This document shows, piece after piece, positions 1 to 5,779 of a DNA stretch of 11,622 nucleotides. The DNA lies in assembly GCA_020853995.1 (NCBI GenBank), contig JADYXV010000365.1, forward strand, positions 1 to 11,622. The letters run 5' to 3'. This stretch comes from Novosphingobium sp. (GTDB taxonomy: Bacteria > Pseudomonadota > Alphaproteobacteria > Sphingomonadales > Sphingomonadaceae). Numbering within the stretch: position 1 is the first letter of the stretch; each line of letters begins with the position of its first letter. Made by a program: the position numbers and the translations under genes. The notes beneath the pieces are model-generated. The model searched no databases. It was not told where the DNA came from and saw only the letters and a program-made list of their open reading frames with translations.

Positions 1-2138
1 CGGAAGCCTTCGGGGGTTACCTTTTCCAGTTCTGCCGGATTGGGCGTGGCGTAGCGCGGATCACCATCGCGCAGCAGCCATGTAAGATCGCGGCCCAGCA
101 CGGCCATTGGCGAGGAATTGTAGCTTTCATATTGCAGCTTGGCCGCCGCTTTGGCGCGCAAAACGGGGTTCGGATCCCAGCGCGGCGTGGCCAGTTTGGC
201 TGCCATCAGATAGAGCTGGTCTTCCAGATCGGCAGGGCGCGTATCGGCAGACATGCGGAAGGCGGTGTCGTCGATATCGAAATCGAGGCTGAGCTTGCGG
301 CCTGTGGCAAGGCGGTCCAGATCATCACGCCCCAGTGTGCCGATGCCGCTGTCCATCAACGCCACTGCGCCGATGCGGCCATAGACCGCGTTTTGCGGCG
401 TGATTGCGCCATAACCGCCGCCGAAGCGGGCCTTGACGATAATCCGCCCCGGCTCTGCATCGTTGGGCCAGAGAAGGACTTTGACGCCGTTGGACAATTC
501 GATCTGTTCAATCCCCAGCAGGCCGATGGGCCGCGCCGAGGCAACGGTGCCCGGCGTGCCAACGGGTGGCAGATCGGAGAACTTGAGCGCATTGGCCGCA
601 ACGCGGCTGCCGGAGGCTGCATCGACCTTGGCAGTCAGCGCCGCGCGCAAGGCGGCTTCATCGGCTTCACCGGCTTTTGGCGTGATCATCATCGGGCGGA
701 TGACGGTGCCCTGAAACAGTTTGCGGGTGCTGGCCAATACCGCTTCGGGTTTGAAGCGCGGGATCGATTGTTTGAAGATTTCGTAGACCGTATCGGGATT
801 GGCGACCGTTTCGCGGATGTCGACCGCGTTGACGATATCGTCTGCCGCTTTCGATCCGGCGATGGTAGATTGCGTTTCAACGCCAACCTTGAAGGCCACT
901 TCAAATTCGGCCACTTCGCGGTCAATCTCGGCTTGCGAGGGCGGCGTTGCCAAAGCATCGGCGATGACCGAACGCACATCGGTGACGGCGCTTTTCCAAT
1001 CATCACCCAGCGGGGTGACGGTGACGATGGTGGCATCGGCAGAGCGGGACAATTCCTGCTTCATTTCATCAACTGAAGCGACGAGATAGCTGCCACCACC
1101 GCGCGCGCGGCCTTCAAGGCGGCGGTTGATCAACGCCAGCGCCAGACGGTCAACCATCAAGCCCTGGTTGTACACGATCGTATCGTTGACCTTGACCCAA
1201 GGCCGCAGGATTGCCCAATTGACGATGCGCGGCAGATCAGGTTCGACCAGCACTTTGGCCTCACCCACCGGATTTTGGGGATCAAGCCCGGCAGGTGCAA
1301 CGGGTTTGCCGAAAGCGGGCTGTGGCGGTTTTTTGCCAGCCACTTTCCAGCTGCCGAACCACTGGTCTATGCGCGCGATCAAGGTGGCAGGATCGGCATC
1401 GCCCGCAACCACGATGACGGTATTATCAGGGCGATACCATTTGTCGTGGAAGGCTTTGACCGCAGCCGCATTGGCCGCTTCAAGCGTTTGGACGGTGCCG
1501 ATGGGATTGCGGGCTGCGAGCAATTGCCCTTTGAAGAACAAGTCACGCGTCTGATCGAGCACGCGCGATTGCGGGCTGGTACGTTCACGCATTTCTGCCA
1601 GCACAATCGGCACTTCGGTCTTCACGCCGGGATCGGTAAAGACCGGCGCGATGATCATTCCTGACAAAAGCTTGAAAGTTTCATCCAGCTTTTCAGGCGA
1701 GGCTTGCGGAATGTCGAGCTTGTAAACGGTTTGCGTCGGGCTGGTTTCAGCGTTGGTATCACTGCCGAAGGTTGCGCCCAGACGCTGCCATGTCGGGATG
1801 GTTTCGCCTTCTTTCAGGTACTTTGATTCCCGGAAGGTGAGATGTTCGAGCAAATGGGCATAGCCGCGCTGGGCATCGGTTTCGTACATCGAGCCTGCAT
1901 CCACCAGCACGCGGATGGAAACCTGTTCGGGCGGTACACCATTGTGGCGCACGGCATAACGGATGCCGTTGGGCAGGACGCCGAAGGTCCATGCCTTGTC
2001 CTGCGGGACGTCAGACCCTTTGTAAAGCCAAGGAACTTGTGCGCCGGCAGGGGCACGGGCCTCTAATGGAGCCGCAGAGAGCAGCAGGAGGGGGAGGAGA
2101 AGGCCAAGGCGCCGGGCGCGCAAAACAGGTGATCGCAT
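1..2138 (-). CDS. Secreted M16-family zinc metalloprotease (pitrilysin/insulinase type), 3' end outside window
   Basis: One frame stays open on the minus strand from the ATG at 2138 to the window edge: 712 full codons with no stop. The N-terminus is a signal peptide (basic MRSPVLRARR, then a Leu-rich core) with a plausible cleavage after ARA near residue 29, so the enzyme should be periplasmic or envelope-associated. The inverted zinc motif HLLEH is at residues 95-99. The expected third ligand, Glu175 in the segment TEVPIVLAEMRE, lies 76 residues later, as in the family. A segment around residue 540 (IELSNGVKVLLWPN) looks like the start of the second M16 half. Family members of this kind are often about 950 residues, so roughly a quarter may be missing. 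It lies 86 bp downstream of the FKBP gene on the same strand, and the two may be cotranscribed. No strong Shine-Dalgarno is visible before the ATG. The peptide substrate cannot be told from sequence. Confidence 0.93.
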   Translation of the reverse strand, partial: MRSPVLRARRLGLLLPLLLLSAAPLEARAPAGAQVPWLYKGSDVPQDKAWTFGVLPNGIRYAVRHNGVPPEQVSIRVLVDAGSMYETDAQRGYAHLLEHLTFRESKYLKEGETIPTWQRLGATFGSDTNAETSPTQTVYKLDIPQASPEKLDETFKLLSGMIIAPVFTDPGVKTEVPIVLAEMRERTSPQSRVLDQTRDLFFKGQLLAARNPIGTVQTLEAANAAAVKAFHDKWYRPDNTVIVVAGDADPATLIARIDQWFGSWKVAGKKPPQPAFGKPVAPAGLDPQNPVGEAKVLVEPDLPRIVNWAILRPWVKVNDTIVYNQGLMVDRLALALINRRLEGRARGGGSYLVASVDEMKQELSRSADATIVTVTPLGDDWKSAVTDVRSVIADALATPPSQAEIDREVAEFEVAFKVGVETQSTIAGSKAADDIVNAVDIRETVANPDTVYEIFKQSIPRFKPEAVLASTRKLFQGTVIRPMMITPKAGEADEAALRAALTAKVDAASGSRVAANALKFSDLPPVGTPGTVASARPIGLLGIEQIELSNGVKVLLWPNDAEPGRIIVKARFGGGYGAITPQNAVYGRIGAVALMDSGIGTLGRDDLDRLATGRKLSLDFDIDDTAFRMSADTRPADLEDQLYLMAAKLATPRWDPNPVLRAKAAAKLQYESYNSSPMAVLGRDLTWLLRDGDPRYATPNPAELEKVTPEGF

Positions 2139-2210
2139 CGCCCGACTATAGGTGTGCTTGATATGAAGGACCAGTGAATAGACTTGCGAATCTTTGCCTT
2201 ATCGCGGGCC

Positions 2211-2240
2211 TATCGCTGGCTTGCCTATGGCTGGCTTGGC
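2211..2240. repeat. Imperfect 15-bp tandem repeat over the FKBP stop codon
   Basis: TATCGCTGGCTTGCC (2211-2225) is followed directly by TATGGCTGGCTTGGC (2226-2240), 13 of 15 bases identical. Read on the minus strand the repeat covers the last codons and stop of the FKBP gene and supplies a second in-frame TAG at 2212-2210. It looks like a small local duplication, not a mobile element. Confidence 0.6.
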
Positions 2241-2794
2241 GGTGCGACCGTCTGCGCACCTTGTGCAGCGCGCATCGCCTCGATTTCGGCTGCGGTTTTG
2301 AATTCGAGCAATTCAACCTGGAACACCAGATCGGAATTGGCAGGGATCGGCCCTGATTCTTGCGCGCCATAACCCAGTGCAGACGGGACACAAAAGCGCC
2401 AGGTGCTGCCCTTTGCCATCAATTGCAGGCCTTCGGAAAAGCCGGGGATGACACCATCAACCGGGAAAGCCGCCTGCATGCCCTGATCGAACGTTACGCC
2501 CGATGCAGCCAGATATCCGATGTAATTCACCAGCACGAAATCAGCCTTCGCAGGCTTGGCAGCCGAGGCGGGCTTCAGGTTCAAGGTGCCAAGACCACTG
2601 GCCGTTTTGGTGCTGCAAAGACGCTGCCCCTCGCCCACAATGGGGTTAAGCGGAAGTGGAATGGCTTGGGCCGATGGCAGTGCCGGTTTGGCCGGCGTGG
2701 CCGCGATGGCGGGCGCTGCAAGGGCGGTGAGAAGAACATGGGCGATGCAGCGGAGTGCTTTTGCAGAAGATTTCATGCGGCGAAACATAGTCAT
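2225..2794 (-). CDS. Exported FKBP-type peptidyl-prolyl cis-trans isomerase
   Basis: This 189-residue protein has a signal peptide (MTMFRRMKSSAKALRC, hydrophobic core, cleavage near AIAA at residues 29-32). A proline/alanine-rich linker leads to one FKBP domain at about residues 85-166. Diagnostic blocks are VLVNYIGYL, VTFDQG, VIPGFSEGLQLMAKG, the SALGYG loop and IPANSDLVFQVELLEF. It should catalyse proline isomerisation of exported proteins in the periplasm. The mature part has two cysteines (Cys60 and Cys135) that could form a disulfide. The start is uncertain: ATGs at 2794, 2788 and 2776 all leave a usable signal peptide and none has a clear Shine-Dalgarno; a TTG at 2827 would lengthen the N-region needlessly. 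It is divergent from nfuA and upstream of the M16 protease gene. A 15-bp imperfect tandem repeat gives it two in-frame TAG stops. Confidence 0.9.
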   Translation of the reverse strand: MTMFRRMKSSAKALRCIAHVLLTALAAPAIAATPAKPALPSAQAIPLPLNPIVGEGQRLCSTKTASGLGTLNLKPASAAKPAKADFVLVNYIGYLAASGVTFDQGMQAAFPVDGVIPGFSEGLQLMAKGSTWRFCVPSALGYGAQESGPIPANSDLVFQVELLEFKTAAEIEAMRAAQGAQTVAPPSQP

Positions 2795-2884
2795 GGAATT
2801 TCGCTTGCGCCATGCGCGAGACGTCAAAAATCCGGAAAAACAGACTGTCTTTTGTTAATAAGACGCATTTAGTCCACTTGACCC

Positions 2885-2907
2885 TGCATGTAGCAGGCTT
2901 ACATGCA
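2885..2907. promoter_or_regulatory. Inverted repeat covering the nfuA ribosome-binding site and start codon
   Basis: The arms TGCATGTA (2885-2892) and TACATGCA (2900-2907) are perfect 8-bp complements around a 7-nt loop, GCAGGCT. The best Shine-Dalgarno candidate for nfuA (AGCAGG, 2892-2897) lies mostly in the loop and the ATG (2903-2905) in the right arm. It could be a DNA operator in the divergent FKBP/nfuA region or an RNA hairpin limiting nfuA translation. The dyad is seen directly; its function is inferred. Confidence 0.4.
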
Positions 2908-3490
2908 ATTCATGTTCATCGAAACCGAAACCACGCCAAACCCCTCAACACTCAAGTTCCTTCCCGGGGAACTGGTGATGGCCACCGGCACGCGCGAATT
3001 TACTTCGCCCGAAGCGGCTGAGGCATCACCTTTGGCGCAGGCGCTGTTTGATCTGGGCGATGTGACGGGCGTATTTTTCGGGCGCGATTTCGTTTCGGTT
3101 ACGGCTGCACCCGGCGTTGAATGGGCCAGCCTCAAGCCGCAAGTGCTGTCGCTTTTGCTGGACCACTTTGTGGCGCAGGCGCCTCTGTTCACCCCTGGCA
3201 CTGCTGCGGGAATTGCGGTTCCTGCCGATGCCGATGATGATTTCAACGATAGCCCTGAAGATGCCGAAATCATCGAACAGATCAAGGATCTGATCGAAAC
3301 GCGCGTACGTCCGGCAGTGGCCAATGATGGCGGGGACATCATCTATCGCGGCTTCCGTGAAGGCGTTGTCTATTTACAGATGCAGGGGGCTTGCTCCGGC
3401 TGCCCATCGTCGAGTGCGACGTTGAAAAACGGCATCGAAAGCCTGCTCAAGCATTACGTGCCCGAAGTGAGCGAAGTTAGAGCCGCCTGA
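2903..3490 (+). CDS. nfuA: NfuA-type Fe-S cluster carrier protein
   Basis: The protein has 195 residues in two domains. An N-terminal Nfu_N domain spans about residues 4-90 (MFIETETTPNPSTLKFLPG is highly characteristic). After an acidic linker comes a C-terminal NifU domain at about residues 120-190 with the cluster-binding CxxC at Cys164 and Cys167 (GACSGCPSS). This is the architecture of mitochondrial NFU1 and its alphaproteobacterial relatives, which carry a 4Fe-4S cluster between subunits and pass it to apo-enzymes. MiaB, encoded downstream, is a plausible kind of client. Two starts are possible: ATG 2903, chosen because AGCAGG lies 5 nt upstream, or ATG 2912, which gives the more usual MFIETE beginning. 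The gene starts a plus-strand cluster and ends 4 nt before tsaB. The start region is inside an 8-bp inverted repeat. Confidence 0.95.
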   Translation: MQFMFIETETTPNPSTLKFLPGELVMATGTREFTSPEAAEASPLAQALFDLGDVTGVFFGRDFVSVTAAPGVEWASLKPQVLSLLLDHFVAQAPLFTPGTAAGIAVPADADDDFNDSPEDAEIIEQIKDLIETRVRPAVANDGGDIIYRGFREGVVYLQMQGACSGCPSSSATLKNGIESLLKHYVPEVSEVRAA

Positions 3491-3494
3491 CGCA

Positions 3495-4112
3495 ATGCGG
3501 ACCTTGGTCATCGACAGCGCAACGGAAAGTTGCTCGGTTGCGCTGATCGAAGATGGCGTGCTGATTGCCGGAGAATGCGCGGTACTGGGCCGTGGCCACG
3601 CCGAGCGCCTGGTTCCGATGATCGCGAGTTTGCCCGACAAGGGCCGCGCCGATGTGATTGCCGTGGATATTGGCCCCGGCAGCTTTACCGGCATACGCGT
3701 CGGCCTTGCTGCCGCCCGCGCGCTGGCCATGGCGTGGGGCGCAAAGCTGCAAGGCTATGAAAGCCTGACGCTGGTTGCTGCAATGGCGCAGGCAGAACAC
3801 CCCTGTGTGGCTGTGGATGTTTGCATGACAGGCGGGCATGGCGAATGGTTTTTCCAGTCATTCAACGCTGATGGCAGCCCGCAATGTGGTGTCGCTTCTT
3901 TGTCGCCTGACGACGCGAGCCGGCACAGTGTGGCACCGGTCATTGCCGGAAGTCAGGCTGGTGCATTGGCGCAAGGGCGTAGCGGCGCATTGACGCTTGA
4001 TCTGAAGCCAGACGCGCGGTGCATGCCGCTGCTGCCGTCCAGCGCATTTCACGATGACCCCCGACCCAGCTATGGCCGCGCGCCCGATGCGCGGTTGCCA
4101 GCGGCCGCCTGA
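3495..4112 (+). CDS. tsaB: tRNA t6A biosynthesis protein TsaB
   Basis: The N-terminal ASKHA-fold signature is clear: MRTLVIDSATESCSVAL at residues 1-17, GRGHAERLVPMI at 32-43, and GPGSFTGIRVGLAAARALA at 60-78. TsaB is the non-catalytic partner that dimerises with TsaD and, with TsaE, makes N6-threonylcarbamoyladenosine at position 37 of ANN-decoding tRNAs in the cytoplasm. It lacks the zinc-binding residues and full catalytic set of TsaD, and no tsaD is in this window. At 205 residues it is somewhat shorter than the E. coli protein (about 231), with a compact C-terminal half; the ending YGRAPDARLP is typical of this family. The ATG lies 4 nt after the nfuA stop, and rimI follows after 21 nt, so the three genes are probably cotranscribed. 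Confidence 0.93.
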   Translation: MRTLVIDSATESCSVALIEDGVLIAGECAVLGRGHAERLVPMIASLPDKGRADVIAVDIGPGSFTGIRVGLAAARALAMAWGAKLQGYESLTLVAAMAQAEHPCVAVDVCMTGGHGEWFFQSFNADGSPQCGVASLSPDDASRHSVAPVIAGSQAGALAQGRSGALTLDLKPDARCMPLLPSSAFHDDPRPSYGRAPDARLPAAA

Positions 4113-4133
4113 TACAGGGCGCAGATTTCCACC

Positions 4134-4607
4134 ATGAGCGCGCAGACCGACGATATCGACAGGATCATGTCCGTCATGGAATGTGCGTTCCCGCCTGAAT
4201 ACGGCGAGGCATGGAACCGCAGACAAGTTGTTGATGCGCTGATCGTCGGCAATTGCCGTTACGGATTGATCGGCGAAGATGGCACAAATGATCTTCAACC
4301 CGGAACAAAAACTGCTGGCTTTTTCATGGGCCGCAGCATTCTTGACGAAGAAGAGCTACTGCTGTTTGCGATAGCACCACAATATCGCCGCAGGGGTCTT
4401 GCCCATCAATTGTTAAGCACTTTCATTGAGCAATCACGAACCAATGGACTGGCCCGTATCTTCCTTGAGATGCGGCGGGACCACCCTGCAGGATATCTTT
4501 ACGCGTCACACGGCTTCACGGAAATTGGTGTGCGTCCTGCTTACTACCGCACATCAGCAGGCAACCGGATTGATGCTATCAGTCAGGAATTGATCCTCAA
4601 TGATTGA
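4134..4607 (+). CDS. rimI: GNAT-family N-acetyltransferase, probable RimI (ribosomal protein S18 alanine N-acetyltransferase)
   Basis: This 157-residue protein is a single GNAT domain. The acetyl-CoA pyrophosphate loop is QYRRRGLA (residues 83-90), preceded by the beta-strand LLLFAIAP. The C-terminal part LEMRRDHPAGYLYASHGFTEIGVRPAYY corresponds to the RimI signature in which a late tyrosine acts as general acid. RimI acetylates the N-terminal alanine of S18 and in some bacteria other proteins. The assignment rests on the domain and on the position directly after tsaB, a common pairing; substrate specificity cannot be read from the sequence. Residues 50-60 (GTNDLQPGTKT) look like a short insertion relative to compact RimI proteins. 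No convincing intrinsic terminator follows; a weak 5-bp hairpin (GATAC/GTATC, 4611-4625) is the only candidate. Confidence 0.85.
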   Translation: MSAQTDDIDRIMSVMECAFPPEYGEAWNRRQVVDALIVGNCRYGLIGEDGTNDLQPGTKTAGFFMGRSILDEEELLLFAIAPQYRRRGLAHQLLSTFIEQSRTNGLARIFLEMRRDHPAGYLYASHGFTEIGVRPAYYRTSAGNRIDAISQELILND

Positions 4608-4690
4608 TACGATACTTGGCGTATCTTGCAGGAATGCCGCTAACCGGCAAAAAAATAATCAGGTATGGTTGTATTTTTGATAGACTCGAT

Positions 4691-4720
4691 TAACGAGTGT
4701 GATCCATATCACATTCGTTA
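4691..4720. promoter_or_regulatory. 30-bp dyad with CRP/FNR-like core upstream of mucR
   Basis: The left arm TAACGAGTGTGAT (4691-4703) and right arm ATCACATTCGTTA (4708-4720) are complementary at 12 of 13 positions around CCAT; the one mismatch would be a G-U pair in RNA. The core fits the CRP half-site pattern TGTGA-N6-TCACA exactly (4698-4713). A second small dyad, ACTCG/CGAGT (4684-4698), abuts it and includes a GANTC (CcrM-type) site at 4683-4687. The mucR ATG lies 53 bp after the right arm. It is probably a transcription factor operator. No U-run follows, which argues against a terminator of rimI. Confidence 0.55.
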
Positions 4721-4773
4721 TCTTGAGAAAAATCGTGGCTCGGCAAGAGCCAAACAAAAAAGGTTGGTTCGCA

Positions 4774-5214
4774 ATGAGTGAAGTACAAATCGATATGCGT
4801 GAAACGTTGATCACCCTCACGTCCGACATCGTTGCTGCACACGTCAGCAATAACAGTGTCGCCGTCAGTGATCTGCCCGTGCTGATTTCGAACGTCTACA
4901 CCGCGCTTGCCGGCCTTGATACTCCCGTCGTTGCTGAAGAGCCGATGCCGGAGCCAGCCGTATCGATCCGTTCTTCAATCAAGAACGACCACATCGTTTG
5001 CCTTGAAGATGGCAAGAAGCTGAAAATGCTCAAGCGCCATCTTTCAACGCGTTACAACATGACGCCTGACCAGTATCGCACCCGCTGGAACCTGCCTGCC
5101 GACTATCCGATGGTTGCGCCTGCTTATGCTGAAAAGCGCCGTGAGTTGGCCAAGAAGATCGGCCTTGGCCGCAAGCCTGCGCCAAAGCGCGGCCGCAAGC
5201 CAGCTGCTGCATAA
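4774..5214 (+). CDS. mucR: MucR/Ros-family transcriptional regulator
   Basis: This 146-residue protein has the MucR N-terminal oligomerisation region (about residues 5-50), a linker, and the Ros-type DNA-binding domain (about 68-132: IVCLEDGKKLKMLKRHL, MTPDQYRTRWNLPADYPMVAP, KKIGLGRKP). MucR proteins are global, H-NS-like silencers of AT-rich promoters in alphaproteobacteria and often repress their own gene. Of the four zinc-ligand positions of Ros, here Cys76 and His89 remain, the second is Asp79 and the fourth is Tyr94; Asp at position two is frequent in MucR proteins and some Ros homologues fold without zinc. The basic tail (residues 131-146) has two GRKP units and an AT-hook-like RGRKP core. 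I chose ATG 4774, 10 nt after an AGG, over an in-frame GTG at 4699 that lies inside the dyad. The gene sits between rimI and fur, with its own upstream region and a hairpin after it. Confidence 0.92.
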   Translation: MSEVQIDMRETLITLTSDIVAAHVSNNSVAVSDLPVLISNVYTALAGLDTPVVAEEPMPEPAVSIRSSIKNDHIVCLEDGKKLKMLKRHLSTRYNMTPDQYRTRWNLPADYPMVAPAYAEKRRELAKKIGLGRKPAPKRGRKPAAA

Positions 5215-5233
5215 ACAGCGCACAACATAGACC

Positions 5234-5250
5234 GCGCAATCGTATTGCGT
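5234..5250. repeat. Short perfect palindrome after mucR
   Basis: CGCAAT (5235-5240) and ATTGCG (5244-5249) are perfect complements around CGT, with an outer G-U pair possible in RNA. It lies 20 nt after the mucR stop and 79 nt before fur. It could be a small hairpin or a binding site for the Fur-family protein encoded next door. The GCAAT/ATTGC half-sites loosely resemble alphaproteobacterial Fur/Mur sites as I remember them, which is weak support. Confidence 0.3.
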
Positions 5251-5254
5251 ACTG

Positions 5255-5281
5255 TTGAAAATTCCCCCACCGCTCTATAGA
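5255..5281 (+). promoter_or_regulatory. Possible fur promoter embedded in the mucR-fur hairpin
   Basis: TTGAAA (5255-5260) and TATAGA (5276-5281) resemble sigma-70 -35 and -10 boxes, but the spacing is 15 bp, shorter than ideal. If real, the -10 box lies in the loop of the hairpin and transcription would start near 5288, about 40 nt before the fur GTG. Low confidence. Confidence 0.25.
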
Positions 5282-5302
5282 TCGGTGGGCCGCTTTCTTT
5301 TT
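5266..5302 (+). terminator. Probable intrinsic terminator between mucR and fur
   Basis: The stem CCCACCG (5266-5272) / CGGTGGG (5283-5289) has 7 perfect G-C-rich pairs, with two more pairs possible inside the 10-nt loop (CTCTATAGAT). It is followed by a T-rich stretch ending in CTTTCTTTTT (5293-5302). The U-run begins only a few bases after the stem, so efficiency may be partial. It ends 26 nt before the fur start codon, which leaves no room for a fur promoter between hairpin and gene. Confidence 0.6.
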
Positions 5303-5328
5303 GCCGCTTTCATTGTGACGGAACCCCA

Positions 5329-5751
5329 GTGCACCAGGCCATCGACATCGAAGCCCTTTGCGCAGAACGTGGACTGCGTATTACGGACCAGCGCCGCACC
5401 ATTGCGCGCGTGCTGTCGGACAGTGATGACCATCCCGATGTTGAAAAACTGCACGAACGTGCGTCATCGATTGATTCACGCATTTCTATTGCCACTGTGT
5501 ACCGCACGGTACGCCTGTTCGAAGAAGCGGGCATCCTTGACCGTCATGATTTTGGCGATGGCCGCGCGCGCTATGAAGCGACGCCTGAGGCGCATCACGA
5601 TCATCTGATCGATGTGGAGACCGGCAAAGTCATCGAATTTGTCGACCCCGAACTTGAACAGCTCCAACGCCAGATTGCCGAAAAGCTTGGCTATCGTCTG
5701 GTTGATCACCGGATGGAGCTTTATGGCGTGAAGCTTGACCGCGACGGTTGA
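5329..5751 (+). CDS. fur: Fur-family metal-responsive transcriptional regulator
   Basis: This 140-residue protein has the Fur layout: a winged-helix DNA-binding domain (about residues 1-82, with RISIATVYRTVRLFEEAGIL as recognition region) and a dimerisation domain with the metal-binding HHDH at 89-92 followed by GKVIEF. Fur represses iron-uptake genes when metal-loaded; in some alphaproteobacteria the orthologue (Mur) responds to manganese, and sequence alone does not decide which applies. The structural-zinc CxxC found after HHDH in E. coli Fur is absent (Asp95 and Thr98 take those places), and no C-terminal Cys pair exists; this is common in alphaproteobacterial Fur/Mur. The start is GTG 5329, with ACGGA 6 nt upstream. 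The neighbours mucR upstream and an acyltransferase downstream suggest conserved synteny, not a dedicated iron locus. Confidence 0.93.
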   Translation: MHQAIDIEALCAERGLRITDQRRTIARVLSDSDDHPDVEKLHERASSIDSRISIATVYRTVRLFEEAGILDRHDFGDGRARYEATPEAHHDHLIDVETGKVIEFVDPELEQLQRQIAEKLGYRLVDHRMELYGVKLDRDG

Positions 5752-5779
5752 CGCCGCCCGCTGCACCAGCCGATCGCTG

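Noticed and set aside
132..1076. 314-codon plus-strand open frame opposite the M16 protease
   Set aside because: The minus strand carries a continuous 712-codon frame with a signal peptide and the HLLEH zinc motif. The plus frame has no recognisable domain and arises from the antisense of a GC-rich gene.
2822..2827. TTGACG on the minus strand as -35 box or TTG start of the FKBP gene
   Set aside because: No acceptable -10 box follows at 16-18 bp, and as a start codon it would put an extra charged stretch before a complete signal peptide.
4631..4655. Hairpin TGCCG/CGGCA before an A-run as terminator of rimI
   Set aside because: The run on the plus strand is A, not T, and on the minus strand the T-run precedes the stem, so it does not work as a terminator in either direction.
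4699..4773. N-terminal extension of MucR from an in-frame GTG at 4699
   Set aside because: The added residues are unlike MucR N-termini, the GTG is inside the dyad operator, and ATG 4774 starts the usual MSEV-type sequence.
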